Shown here: positions 38,201-48,150 of the stretch, one piece after another
Position numbering within the stretch: the first letter of the stretch is position 1
How the letters are laid out: the number at the start of each line of letters is the position of its first letter
NCBI GenBank assembly: GCA_018815925.1
Contig: JAHIWS010000020.1
Location: forward strand, 1-64,000
Origin: Nanobdellota archaeon
GTDB lineage: Archaea > Nanobdellota > Nanobdellia > Pacearchaeales > GW2011-AR1
Direction: 5' to 3'
Length of the DNA stretch: 64,000 bases
Translations under genes and position numbers: made by a program
The notes under the pieces: generated by a model
The model's input: the letters and a program-made list of their open reading frames with translations, nothing else
The model's database searches: none
What the model was told of the DNA's origin: nothing

Positions 38201-38751
38201 ATTTCTTCCTCTGAAGGATCATGTTTTTCATACCCAAACATTTCTCTAAGATAATCTATTAAAATCAAAACCATACAACTTGCAGTAGTTCCTGCACTTC
38301 GTATTGGTCCTGAAAAACCTGCAACAAAATAATCCTTGCCTTGTCTTGTTTTTCTAAGTTTTAACCCAGTATAACCTTCAATTGGGCTTGAAACAACACC
38401 TAAAGTAAGGTATGCAAAACCAACCCTAACACCTGCATCAATTGCCTCAAGCAAATCTTTAAATTTACAAAATTTTTGTTTTGCAACCTCTTCTGCAATT
38501 TTAAATGCAACAGCCACATCTAATTTCCCATATTCTTTTTCAAGACCTAAAATCCTTTTTGCAATACTAGATTCTTCCATCTGAGGATAAATAGTAGATA
38601 TTAACCCTACAACCTTTTCTGCCATACTCATAGCAAGAGGAATCTCAACCTTATCTACAGGATCTAATCCTTTAGCCCTAGCTTCCTCTGCAACTTCATA
38701 AACTCCTTTGACCCCCTCTTCAATCATCTTAAAATATTTTTGAGTGTTCAT
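35290..38751 (-). CDS. polC: DNA polymerase II (PolD) large subunit DP2
   Basis: 1153 aa; HRGGTQDAPLVLNAKIDAGEVDDQ and RRDCDGDEMAVMLL; no intein seen. Confidence 0.97.
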   Translation of the reverse strand: MNTQKYFKMIEEGVKGVYEVAEEARAKGLDPVDKVEIPLAMSMAEKVVGLISTIYPQMEESSIAKRILGLEKEYGKLDVAVAFKIAEEVAKQKFCKFKDLLEAIDAGVRVGFAYLTLGVVSSPIEGYTGLKLRKTRQGKDYFVAGFSGPIRSAGTTASCMVLILIDYLREMFGYEKHDPSEEEIKRVFTELSDFHDRITNLQYMPTEEETLFLAKNLPIQVSGDPSEKLEVSNYKNLERVETNYLRSGFCLILGEGLAQKAAKGFRLLTSLKKRGFKSTGFDFLEEYIKIHEKRDVGKALDSPTYIKDLVAGRPVFGHPSRSGAFRFRYGRGRVSGFSAASVHPATMAITDSFLAIGSQLKIEKPTKGAAITVCDQIDGPIVKLFNGSVKKLKSIEEAKLFYPDVEEIIYLGDILFPFSDVANRNADLIKPGYVEEWWGLELQEKDKEFSRNLNFFNIDFDTAVKISREFEISLHPNYIFYWKEISPLEFFNLIEWLKVSKIDGKIIFPYAKIDQENFKQGKRALELLGIEHVVTIENVVLNKEHSKALLANLGLDFELVCNKKNLLRDFMDENKFKSGKNILEIVNSVSEFEIRDKSGEFIGARMGRPEKAKLRKLVGSPNVLFPVGKEGGRLRSIQAACEQGSVRSAFPIYNCDKCKKETIYSVCEICGCKTRKMYYCPRCKEKSFVACEEHEYKQTYCTFSLDINHFFNEAVGNLGLSKTEIPLLIKGVRGTSSEGHMMENLSKGILRARNELQVNKDGTIRFDATELPLVAFKPREIGVDVEKLRDLGYVKDIDGKDIVNEEQIIELMPHDILLPSSPDTPDEKADDVFIRVANFVDEELVRFYKLKPFYNVKNRDDLIGKMGVCMAPHNCAGVICRFIGFSKTLGLLASPYMHAAIRRDCDGDEMAVMLLGDVLLNFSRQFLPSHRGGTQDAPLVLNAKIDAGEVDDQILDFEFVKSYPLELYRAAEQKKHSSEVKIKNVKSLLDKGENPFIGMGYTHDTFDFNKGIRCSSYKSLGTMQEKLKHQMELVEKIRAVDTSDTARLVIERHFMKDLRGNLRKFSTQEFRCVACNEILRRPPLTGICPKCGGKIIFTVHEGGIKKYLEPALNLAKQYNLSPYVKQNLELVKGYIDSIFGKEAEKQTGLGEWV

Positions 38752-39329
38752 TTTAATTTCTCCAAGATTTCATACCAATCCTCAACTCTCTCGACATTAT
38801 CAGGCAAACCATCTCCCTGATTCCAAGGTTTATCTAATAAAAAAACACCTATTCCTTTTTCAGCACAATCTAAACCATAAATTTCATTGTCATCTACTAA
38901 AAAATCTACTTTTTTCTCTAAACATATTTCAGCCTTGCTTCCATTTTCAGTAGGGTGGATACCCCCTGAATAAAAAATAGGGGTGTTAAAATTATTAAGA
39001 TTCCTTTTGAAAAAACTTTCTGTTTCTCTTGAAACCTCCTTAGATCTTGAAGTAACAAAACAAGAAATATGTTTTTTATTTAAATCCTCAAAAACGTTTT
39101 TAAAATCAGAATAAAGGACCCTATCTTCAAAAAAACTAGTTTTCCTAAAATCTACAAGCAAATCTCTAAAAGAATCTTTATCTAACCCCAAACACTTCCA
39201 AATTTCAGAAGAATTTATATCTTCAAAAGAATAATTGGTATTAAATCCCCTATTATAATATATAAGAAAAGGTTTCACAAAATCCACCACAGTATCATCC
39301 ACATCAATTGCTATCTTCATCTTCCTCAA
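38748..39329 (-). CDS. HAD-type 5'(3')-deoxyribonucleotidase-like phosphatase
   Basis: IAIDVDDTVVDF; DFLVDDNEIYGLDCAEKGIGVFLLD. Confidence 0.75.
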   Translation of the reverse strand: MRKMKIAIDVDDTVVDFVKPFLIYYNRGFNTNYSFEDINSSEIWKCLGLDKDSFRDLLVDFRKTSFFEDRVLYSDFKNVFEDLNKKHISCFVTSRSKEVSRETESFFKRNLNNFNTPIFYSGGIHPTENGSKAEICLEKKVDFLVDDNEIYGLDCAEKGIGVFLLDKPWNQGDGLPDNVERVEDWYEILEKLK

Positions 39330-40890
39330 AATCCAAAATTTTAATTGCGCGAGTTTTTAAATTTAAAAGAGGAACCTTGCAATGATCAGGTTCATTTCCA
39401 AATTTTTCCTGATAGGGTGTCTTTCCCTCCCAACATGAAGCAGAAATCATCAAAATATTATTATAATAAGAAATCCCACTTTTATGCATATGTCCTGCAA
39501 AAAAAATATCAGGAACATCTCTAATAAGGTGTGCATCTTTTTCAAAAGGATAATACTGAACAGACTTGTGTGTAGGGGCAAGATGCCTATTTTTTAAAAG
39601 ATATTTCATTATTTTTTCAGGACTATTTGCTGCTTTTTGTAACATGAGTTTTGGAATATTATTAACATAAAATGGAAAAGAAAATCCGTGATAACATAAA
39701 ACATTGAAACCAGGAAAATTAATTTTTGCCCCTATATTAACTGTTGATGGATTTTGAATAAGAATGACATTTTCCAATTCAGATATTGCCCAAGCATATC
39801 TTTTGTCTAAAATAGGTTGGGGTTCCATTAACCTAACACAATCATGATTCCCAGGACAAATAATTATCTTAATATCTTTTCTTATTTTTCCAAGAAGTTC
39901 TGCCAACTCGGAAAATTGTTCTTCCAAATTTTTAATTTTAAGGTCTCTTTCTTGATTAGGATAATTACCTATGCCTGTAACAAGATCACCCCCAACAAAC
40001 AAATATTTTATTTTTTCTACTTCAGATGTATTAGGAAGCTTTCCACTTAAATAAGTAATAAATTTCAAAAAACTTTTTTCTAAAAACTTTTTACTCCCAA
40101 AATGCAAATCTCCAATAAATAAAGCATATTCTTCTACAGGAGAGTTTTTTCTTTCTAAAAGCATAGATTCAGGAAAAATAATATCATTTACAAAAAAAAT
40201 CTCCCTATTACCAACACCCTTAAAACCCAAAACAGAATCAAGAGCTATATCTTCTGCCTTTTGATACAAATCTTTTTTAGATGCATTAATTAAAACTTTT
40301 ATTTTTCCAGTTAAATCTTCTACTTCTAACAAAATATTTTTATTTTTTGTTGTTCTCTTACTAGAAACAAGCCCTATAATAGAAACACCCTGCCTATTTC
40401 CTGAAATTTTATTTATGGATACAAGGTTTCCTAGCTCAGAATGTTCTTCTAAAATTTCCCTCATATCTTTAAATCTTGTCTTAAAATATTTAACAAAATC
40501 TTTTACTTCAAGTTTTTTATTCTTTTGAATTTCAACAGGAAAAACCTTTACACCCTCTATAGCAGGTTGATTGCAAACTTCTTCCTCGATAGGTTCTACA
40601 CAAACAGATGTTTCTTTTGAAATCTCAATACTCAACCCAAGTTTTATTTTAAGTTTTTCTAGTTTTTTTTGTTTTTCTTTTGGAAGAGTCAAAAAAACCT
40701 TGCTTACGCCCTCCATATTATTCTCAAAAATGTTTTTGGTTATTATCTTCTGTTGAGTATAGCTTCCCAATCTATCAATGATGAGTTTTATAGATTCTAC
40801 ATCCTCTACACCACTAAACAAACCTAAAACATCCTTATCCAATAAAAATCCTTTTTTTAGACAAAATCTTAAAATTTCTTTATTATCCAT
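39304..40890 (-). CDS. polB: DNA polymerase II (PolD) small subunit DP1
   Basis: FIGDLHFGSKKF, FVGGDLVTGIG, ICPGNHD, FAGHMHKSG calcineurin-type motifs. Confidence 0.95.
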   Translation of the reverse strand: MDNKEILRFCLKKGFLLDKDVLGLFSGVEDVESIKLIIDRLGSYTQQKIITKNIFENNMEGVSKVFLTLPKEKQKKLEKLKIKLGLSIEISKETSVCVEPIEEEVCNQPAIEGVKVFPVEIQKNKKLEVKDFVKYFKTRFKDMREILEEHSELGNLVSINKISGNRQGVSIIGLVSSKRTTKNKNILLEVEDLTGKIKVLINASKKDLYQKAEDIALDSVLGFKGVGNREIFFVNDIIFPESMLLERKNSPVEEYALFIGDLHFGSKKFLEKSFLKFITYLSGKLPNTSEVEKIKYLFVGGDLVTGIGNYPNQERDLKIKNLEEQFSELAELLGKIRKDIKIIICPGNHDCVRLMEPQPILDKRYAWAISELENVILIQNPSTVNIGAKINFPGFNVLCYHGFSFPFYVNNIPKLMLQKAANSPEKIMKYLLKNRHLAPTHKSVQYYPFEKDAHLIRDVPDIFFAGHMHKSGISYYNNILMISASCWEGKTPYQEKFGNEPDHCKVPLLNLKTRAIKILDFEEDEDSN

Positions 40891-40892
40891 TT

Positions 40893-42107
40893 TTAATTAT
40901 AATTTAAAGAATGTTCAATTATCTCTTTTGCTTTTTCAATTATATTCCTACCAATTGCTAATTTTATTTCCCTCATTCTCCCTCCTCTCCCTTTAGAAAT
41001 AACCTTGACATTAATAATTCCCAACATATCAAACTCCTGAATAATATCACTAACCCTTCTCTGGGTTAAAACTTCTAACTTATTCCTTATGCAAATGTCT
41101 TGATAAAGATTATAAACATCACCTGTAAAAATAGGGTTTTCTTTTTGTTTGTCTGATAATTTAATTATGGCACCTAAGACAACTTGAAACTGTTTAGGTT
41201 CAGAATCTATAACTTCTAAAATCTTATCCTTTTCTATCTTATCATTAGCTTCATCTATATGTTTTAATAGAATTTTTTCTGAGTTATCTCGCTCTGCTAA
41301 TTCTCCTGCAACTCTTAGTAAATCTAAAGCCCTCCTTGCATCTCCATGTTCTCTAGCAGCATATGCAGCACACTTAGCTATCACACCTTCTTTAACTACC
41401 TCTGGTTTAAAAGTCAATTCTGATCTTTTTTTTAAAATTTCTTGGAGCTGCATAGCATTATAAGGGGAAAAAACTATTTCTTCCTCAGATAAAGAACTTC
41501 TAACCCTAGGATCAATCTCCTCTAAAAAAGTAAGATCATTACTAATTCCTACAATACAAATCTGGGTTTTAGATAGTTCAGAATTTAACCTAGTTAAATT
41601 ATACAAAAAATCATTAGAAATTTTTTTGACTGTTTGATCAATCTCATCAAGGATAAGAACCAGCAATTGTTTTTCCGAATCAATAAGTTCTATGAATTTA
41701 CTATAAACAGCCTGTGTCGGAAGACCTGTAGAAGGAACCTCTCCACCTAATTTTTTAATAAGTTCTGCTAAAATCCTATATTCTGTGTCAGAAATTTTTT
41801 TTAATTTGCAATTTAAATATTCTATTCTAAGTTTAAAATCAGCATCTTTTTTTACCCTTTTCAAAAGTTCATCTTTGACATATTGTATTGAAAGGGTTTT
41901 TCCTGTACCTGTTTTCCCAAATAAAAATAAATTACTAGTTTTTTCACCTCTCAAAGCAGGAGCCAATATAGAAGCAACTTGTTTTATTTGTTCTCCTCTA
42001 TGTAATATCTCTTCAGGCCTATGATTTGACTGTAAAATTGATTTATTTTTAAAAATCTTATTCTTATCAAAAGACTCAAAAATACCTTCTAATTCCTCTT
42101 TCATCAT
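40893..42107 (-). CDS. cdc6: Orc1/Cdc6 origin-binding protein
   Basis: LFGKTGTGKTLS, LLVLILDEIDQ, C-terminal winged helix. Confidence 0.95.
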   Translation of the reverse strand: MMKEELEGIFESFDKNKIFKNKSILQSNHRPEEILHRGEQIKQVASILAPALRGEKTSNLFLFGKTGTGKTLSIQYVKDELLKRVKKDADFKLRIEYLNCKLKKISDTEYRILAELIKKLGGEVPSTGLPTQAVYSKFIELIDSEKQLLVLILDEIDQTVKKISNDFLYNLTRLNSELSKTQICIVGISNDLTFLEEIDPRVRSSLSEEEIVFSPYNAMQLQEILKKRSELTFKPEVVKEGVIAKCAAYAAREHGDARRALDLLRVAGELAERDNSEKILLKHIDEANDKIEKDKILEVIDSEPKQFQVVLGAIIKLSDKQKENPIFTGDVYNLYQDICIRNKLEVLTQRRVSDIIQEFDMLGIINVKVISKGRGGRMREIKLAIGRNIIEKAKEIIEHSLNYN

Positions 42108-42599
<492 letters not shown>

Positions 42600-42600
<1 letters not shown>

Positions 42601-42881
42601 TGTTTCTCTCTTGCTTTGTTATGCAAACTGAAAAAAATCCCTTTAGTGCTATATTGGGAAAAATGATAGTGACAAAAGAAGGAAAAAGATTAGGTTTTGT
42701 TAAAGATATAACTTTTGAAACACGATCAGGAGAATTAATTAATCTTGTAGTAAAAGATCCAACCCCTTATACTAAAAATCTTAATCTTGAAAAAACATCT
42801 TCTAATGATCTTTTAATTCCTTATAGTGCAATAATAGCCATAGGTGATTTTGTTATTGTTTCTGAAGAGGATTTAATTTAA
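42600..42881 (+). CDS. PRC-barrel-like protein
   Basis: ILGKMIVTKEGKRLGFVKDITFETRSGELINLVV…IPYSAIIAIGDFVIV. Confidence 0.75.
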
Positions 42882-42922
42882 TTTACACAAATATTTAAAA
42901 ACACACTTTTTATTTAAATAAA

Positions 42923-43354
42923 ATGAAACTTTTAGGATTTAATTTTACTAAAATAAGCATAGAGAAAAAAGATACAAGAGTAGATAAATTAAAAATAAAC
43001 ACTAAAATAGATCTTAAAGAGATTAAAGAAGTAGAACAAGGTTTATTTAAAACAAAAGAAAAACTAATTGCAATTAATTTTAATTATTCTATAGAATATG
43101 AACCTGAATTTGCAAAGATATATTTTGAAGGGGGTTTTGTAATTTCTCTAGAATCAAAAGATGCTAAAGAACTTTTAAAACAATGGGAAGAAAAAAAGAC
43201 ACCTGATGATATTAGGATTAAAATTTTTAATATTATCCTAAGGAAAACAAATGTAAAAGCACTACAATTAGAGGAAGAAATAGGGTTACCTTTTCATGTT
43301 TCTATGCCTATCATAAGAAAACAAGACCCAACAAACCAAAATACAGAAACATAG
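42923..43354 (+). CDS. Conserved hypothetical protein
   Basis: 143-aa ORF. Confidence 0.6.
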   Translation: MKLLGFNFTKISIEKKDTRVDKLKINTKIDLKEIKEVEQGLFKTKEKLIAINFNYSIEYEPEFAKIYFEGGFVISLESKDAKELLKQWEEKKTPDDIRIKIFNIILRKTNVKALQLEEEIGLPFHVSMPIIRKQDPTNQNTET

Positions 43355-43388
43355 GAAGAATTTTAAGTTATATTTCTTTTTATTTCTT

Positions 43389-43664
43389 ATGAAAATATCT
43401 AATATAAAAAGAGAAAAAATTTCAGAGCAAATTTTAGCATACCTTTACTCAATAAGCCCAAAACCAGCATTTACATCTCATATTGCGAGGGAAATTGCTA
43501 GGGATGAAGAATTCATTAAAGACCTCCTTTTTGAGCTTAAGAAGAAAAATCTAATCTTAGACATAAAAAAAAATGCCTTTGGATTACCCTATAAACGAAG
43601 ATTAAGATGGAAATTGAGTAATTCAGCTTACAATTTCTACAGACAACACCAACATCCTAATTAG
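43389..43664 (+). CDS. Winged-helix-like small protein
   Basis: QILAYLYSISPKPAFTSHIAREIARDEEFIKDLLFELKKKNLIL. Confidence 0.6.
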   Translation: MKISNIKREKISEQILAYLYSISPKPAFTSHIAREIARDEEFIKDLLFELKKKNLILDIKKNAFGLPYKRRLRWKLSNSAYNFYRQHQHPN

Positions 43665-43719
43665 TTTTTATATTTTTGACAATACTAAAATATTTATACT
43701 TCTTGTTTTACTATTATTT

Positions 43720-44388
43720 ATGGATCAAATAAAAGAAGCTTTCCAAAAAGTAAAACAAGATGTTGATTTATTAAAAAAAGATTTAGATTTCTTAAAGGAA
43801 AATATTGTTGAAACAAGACAAAAAATAATTGATTTATGCAATATAGTCTTAAAATTATCTAAAAAAGAGGCTCCGACACATAAACAAGATATTCCAACAG
43901 TTTCGACACATCCTTCGACACATTCAACAAGGTTTAAGCCATTAAAAACCCAAAATATGCTTATTTCCACTGGAAATCAAGGGGTTTCGACAGACAGACA
44001 GACAGACAGACAGACACACCAACAGACACAAAAAACACCTCAAAACACCCCCAATTCTATTGAAAATGCAGTTGAAATGTTAGAATCCTTAGATAATCTT
44101 AAAAGGGAAATTAGGCTGAAATTTAAAAGACTTACAGATCAAGAGTGGGTAGTTTTTTCAACAATATATCAATTTGACGAAGAGCAAATAAGTGCAGATC
44201 ATAAAGCTCTTTCTAAGAAGTTAGGTTTATCTGAAAGTTCTATTAGGGATTATGTTGGGAGATTAATTAAAAAAGGAATTCCCGTCGAGAAAAAGAGAAT
44301 AAATAATAAACAAATATCCTTATCTATTTCTCCCAATCTCAAGAAAATAGCATCTCTTCCTACAATTTTACAATTAAGAGAGCTTTAG
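43720..44388 (+). CDS. Coiled coil - low-complexity linker - winged-helix protein
   Basis: N-terminal heptads; THKQDIPTVSTHPSTHSTRFK…TDRQTDRQTHQQT linker; SADHKALSKKLGLSESSIRDYVGRLIKKG HTH. Confidence 0.7.
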   Translation: MDQIKEAFQKVKQDVDLLKKDLDFLKENIVETRQKIIDLCNIVLKLSKKEAPTHKQDIPTVSTHPSTHSTRFKPLKTQNMLISTGNQGVSTDRQTDRQTHQQTQKTPQNTPNSIENAVEMLESLDNLKREIRLKFKRLTDQEWVVFSTIYQFDEEQISADHKALSKKLGLSESSIRDYVGRLIKKGIPVEKKRINNKQISLSISPNLKKIASLPTILQLREL

Positions 44389-44569
44389 CTAGTTTTTATG
44401 TTAGCCGAATAACTTCCATTTTTTTCAAACTAGTATTAATTTTAAGTCTCTTTTTCTAATTTTTTACTTTTTTAAATCTTAAAACCCTCTAAATTTCCTT
44501 TTTTATTTTTATTACTTTAAACAATTATTTGTTTTTAATTCTCACTTTTGATTTTTTAAATTTCTTTTT

Positions 44570-45229
44570 TTAATTTTTCTTATGCTTTTTTGGTCTTTTT
44601 ACACTCACTTTTGATTTTTTCATTAATTTTTCTTTTATTTCATCAGGGATAAATACCCTTTTCTTACCATTATACTCTATTCTTTCTTCAATTATATCCC
44701 CTTTTTGTTTTATTCGATTTATCTGTCCTCTTATTGTTGATTTAGATTTTCCTAACATTGCTGCCAAATCATCATAACTTAAGTTCATGTCACTATTTAA
44801 AAGTACCCACAAAATAGCCCTCTCAGTTACTGAAAATTGGTCTAATTTTGGTGTTTGAACAGCTGTTTGCACACCTGTTTGAACAGCATAAACACCTGTT
44901 TGTTTATCAAACACCTGTTTAGGTGTTTTAAACACCTGTTTAGGTTTTAACTCATTCATGATCGATAAAATATTTTTCAATCCTTCAAGCTCTTTTTTTA
45001 TCGAAGACAAATCTTCTTTTAACCCTTCAATATTATTTTGTTGTAAATTTTTTTCAGATTCAAGGTGTTTTATCCATCCACTAACAGCACTAATATCTTT
45101 TTTAACAGCCTCAAAACCTTTTTTTGTGTCTTCTTCAACACGTTCTACCTCTTTTTTTCTAGAAAACCACCTAAACATAGTATTTCTAAATACCTTAATT
45201 ATATAAATCTTTCTATTTTTCGACGACAA
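44570..45229 (-). CDS. Coiled coil - low-complexity linker - winged-helix protein, same architecture as 43720-44388
   Basis: KQVFKTPKQVFDKQTGVYAVQTGVQTAVQTPK linker; SYDDLAAMLGKSKSTIRGQINRIKQKG HTH. Confidence 0.7.
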   Translation of the reverse strand: MSSKNRKIYIIKVFRNTMFRWFSRKKEVERVEEDTKKGFEAVKKDISAVSGWIKHLESEKNLQQNNIEGLKEDLSSIKKELEGLKNILSIMNELKPKQVFKTPKQVFDKQTGVYAVQTGVQTAVQTPKLDQFSVTERAILWVLLNSDMNLSYDDLAAMLGKSKSTIRGQINRIKQKGDIIEERIEYNGKKRVFIPDEIKEKLMKKSKVSVKRPKKHKKN

Positions 45230-45559
45230 TTTCCAAAGATGTTAGTAAATAACATAAATAAAAAAGAGCAAAAAAGGTGCCAAAAATTAACTTTTTTCTA
45301 TGCAAAAACAGTTGTTTATTTAAAAAAACACCCTTAGCAGCCTGTTTAAAACACCCTCAAACAACCCCAAACAACATAAACACCTGTTTGTTTTTTTAAC
45401 TTTTCCATCGGTAAAGCACCATAAACAGCCTGTTTAAACAAACTCAATACATACTTAGGTAACCTTAGTGCACAATATGCCTAGGCTAAGAAGATTAATA
45501 CAAAATTTTTTTTGGAAAGATAGTAAATTATCCCAAATATCTTTAAAAAGATTATTATA

Positions 45560-46380
45560 ATTCTTTCTTTATACCAAATAAACAAGGGCAAATAACCTTT
45601 AAAGAAGATCTTCTTTTTGGAGGAATTGAAGGAAAATTTTACATTGATTTAAAAACACCTAATTGTATTTATGTTGTTGAAAACATCAAATATTCTATAT
45701 CAACAGATAATGTTGTAAGTGTTGTAAGAGTTCCTTATAATTTTGAGGGAAAGGAACGATCTGAATTAGGGGTAGCAAAATCATTACAAATTGTTTAGAA
45801 GATCCAAGAGCCCCTAAAGATTGGAAACCAAAACCAACCTAAGAATAATTCTTCATGAGGAAGGTTATGGACCTTTTAGCAAACCTCCTTGGGTAAAAGG
45901 CGGTCCTCCACACCCTACAAAAAATACTAAAATCCTTCTCTTTCACTTAGCTAACCTTAGTGCACAACTCCCACAGGCCACAAAAATTAAGGTCAAAAAT
46001 AGGTGGAAAAACAGCAAAATATAATGGATCTTTTTAAAAATAAATGATTTTATGTTTATTAATGGCAGATGAATTAAAAGATATAGGTGGGAAAACAATT
46101 AGTCCTGGAATCTATTATTTTCCTGAAAAAAACAATAACATTTCTTTCAAATTATTTTAAATTAGTTTCTGTTCCTTTTTTAGGTAAAGGTTATTAGTGG
46201 GAACAACTCTTTGGGGTGTAGGTCTTCCTATTTCTCAAGATCATCCTCCAGACCATAAAAGAGCAAGGAAAAGAGACTTACTACAGGAGAAATACCTGCA
46301 TTAAAAATAAGAACTCAAACAGAAAGATTTGTTTCTCAAGATAAAATAGAAGATTTCTTTAACTTACAAGCAGCCTAATT
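45560..46380 (+). pseudogene. Decayed coding remnants (e.g. IPNKQGQITFKEDLLFGGIEGKFYIDLKTPNCIYVVENIKYS…)
   Basis: Protein-like stretches broken by stops and frame changes, no intact ORF. Confidence 0.4.
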
Positions 46381-46517
46381 ACTAAAAACCAATTTTCCTC
46401 TATAAAACTTCTTACAACCTATATTAACAGAACTTTTTACCCTACAATATATGAACTAAGGGGGTCCTAAATGCCCGTGAACCATAACTTTATATACCTA
46501 AGTGCACGTTATTTACT

Positions 46518-46730
46518 ATGAAAAAGAGGGAAAAAGAGATTAAATGCAAACATTGTGGAGAATGTTGTAAAAGATTAAATTTTACAGACAAATTAATTAT
46601 ATCTCTTAATACATTTTCTTTTATGTTTTCTAAAAAGTGTAAATTCCTTAATCAAGATAATCTTTGTAAAATATATAATAACCGCCCTAAGATATGTAGA
46701 GATTGGATTTGTGGGGTTTTCAAAAAATGA
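46518..46730 (+). CDS. YkgJ-like Cys-cluster protein
   Basis: CKHCGECCKRLNF…CKFLNQDNLCKIYNNRPKICRDW. Confidence 0.75.
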   Translation: MKKREKEIKCKHCGECCKRLNFTDKLIISLNTFSFMFSKKCKFLNQDNLCKIYNNRPKICRDWICGVFKK

Positions 46731-47500
46731 TTACCACTAAACCCTTAGCAGCAATATATGTAAGAGTTAGCACAGAAGAACAAGCAAGGCAAGGGGTGTC
46801 TTTAGCTGCACAAGAAGAGGCCTTACAGAATTATGCAAATGCATTGGGTTATGATGTTTTGAAAATTTACAAAGATGAAGGAAAATCTGCAAAAGATATA
46901 AAGGGAAGACCAGAAATGGTGCAACTACTCATAGATGCAGAAGCACGTAAATTTCAGGCAATTTTTATCTATAAACTTGATAGGTTTTCAAGAAGCTTGA
47001 GAGATCTTATAGAAACAATTGCAAAATTAAAAGAATGGAACATAGATTTTGTTTCTCTTCAAGATAAGATTGAGACTACAAGTGCATCAGGAAAATTAAT
47101 GTTCCATATAATATCTGCTTTTGCTGAGTTTGAAAGAAATGTTACCGGAGAAAGAACAAAATTTTCTATGGATAAAGTAGCAAGAGATGGAAATCCTATT
47201 ACTAGAGCCCCTTGGGGATATAAATTAGAAAATAAAAAACTAATTCCAACAGAGCATTCATATCAAGTCCAGGAGGTTTTTCAAGATTTTTTAAACCAAG
47301 ACGTGAGCCTCACTAAATTAGCAAAGAAATATAGTTTCTCTGTCAATGGCTTAAAGAAAATTCTAACAAATCAAACTTATTTAGGAAAAATTAAGTTTGA
47401 TAAGCAAACCCACCAAGGAACACACCAAGCATTAATATCTTCGACGCTCTTCAACCACGTTCAGAATAAATTAGAAAAGTTAGGGATAAAGAAGATTTAG
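46703..47500 (+). CDS. Serine recombinase (likely start at MITTKPLAAIYVRVS)
   Basis: AIYVRVSTEEQARQGVSLAAQ, YKLDRFSRSLRDL, AEFERNVTGERTK, Recombinase-domain C-terminal part. Confidence 0.9.
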   Translation: MDLWGFQKMITTKPLAAIYVRVSTEEQARQGVSLAAQEEALQNYANALGYDVLKIYKDEGKSAKDIKGRPEMVQLLIDAEARKFQAIFIYKLDRFSRSLRDLIETIAKLKEWNIDFVSLQDKIETTSASGKLMFHIISAFAEFERNVTGERTKFSMDKVARDGNPITRAPWGYKLENKKLIPTEHSYQVQEVFQDFLNQDVSLTKLAKKYSFSVNGLKKILTNQTYLGKIKFDKQTHQGTHQALISSTLFNHVQNKLEKLGIKKI

Positions 47501-47892
47501 AATTCAGATAAGTAATCTCTATCACTAAGTAGGCTTTTCATAGTATTATTTTTAATATCTTTAGGAAGAATAAGTTCTTTATTAATAAATTTAAGTATCC
47601 TATTATAATTTAATCTTAATTTCATTCCTGGTTCAATATGATTTGGGTTATTTCCAACAATTTTTTGGTTATAAGGATCATTATAAATATCCTTAGCATT
47701 AGCTTCTGGACCATAGTATCTTTGTGCAATTCCTGTCAAACCTCTCTTAGAATCCTTTTCTCGTACAGTATAAAAAGCATCCCTTATAGGCGTTCCTGAT
47801 GATCCTAGTCCAGCCCAAAGTGCAGATTCTACAACCTTAGGAAATAAACATAATCCCGCAATTGTTAAAAACTCTCTTCTACCAACTTCCAT
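47497..47892 (-). CDS. LysM-like secreted protein
   Basis: LTGIAQRYYGPEANAKDIYNDPYNQKIVGNNPNHIEPGMKLRL. Confidence 0.6.
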   Translation of the reverse strand: MEVGRREFLTIAGLCLFPKVVESALWAGLGSSGTPIRDAFYTVREKDSKRGLTGIAQRYYGPEANAKDIYNDPYNQKIVGNNPNHIEPGMKLRLNYNRILKFINKELILPKDIKNNTMKSLLSDRDYLSEF

Positions 47893-47971
47893 ACAAAATT
47901 TACTCTTTTAATATATTTAAAGATTATTGTGTTCCGCACACCCTAAATTTTTTTAAATGAATTTTTATTTT

Positions 47972-48150
47972 ATGATTTTTAAAAAAGAGTATCCAAAGAC
48001 TTTTTAAAATATAAACAACCACACAATATATATTTTGATGCTGGAAATCCTGATTTAGATTATTATTTAACTCATAAAGAACACAGAAGACAAAAATATG
48101 TCTTTAAACACTATAGCTCTAAACAACCTAGAAGATTAAAAGAATTATCT
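47972..48150 (+). pseudogene. Frameshifted remnant, possibly DUF5754-like (…IYFDAGNPDLDYYLTHKEHRRQKYVFKHYSSKQ…)
   Basis: Protein-like frame without a start; ATG frame at 47972 requires one frameshift near a T5A4 run. Confidence 0.3.

Noticed and set aside
35290-38751. Possible intein in DP2, common in archaeal PolD
   Set aside because: 1153 aa with continuous family sequence and no intein blocks visible
36625-38953. Several ORFs inside or opposite the DP2 gene (36625-36852, 36630-36830, 36849-37037, 37704-37910, 38744-38953)
   Set aside because: Shadow ORFs of a full-length, clearly conserved DP2 coding sequence
43984-44032. CAGA tandem repeats as a possible CRISPR array
   Set aside because: No spacers or direct-repeat periodicity of CRISPR type; it is a short coding microsatellite
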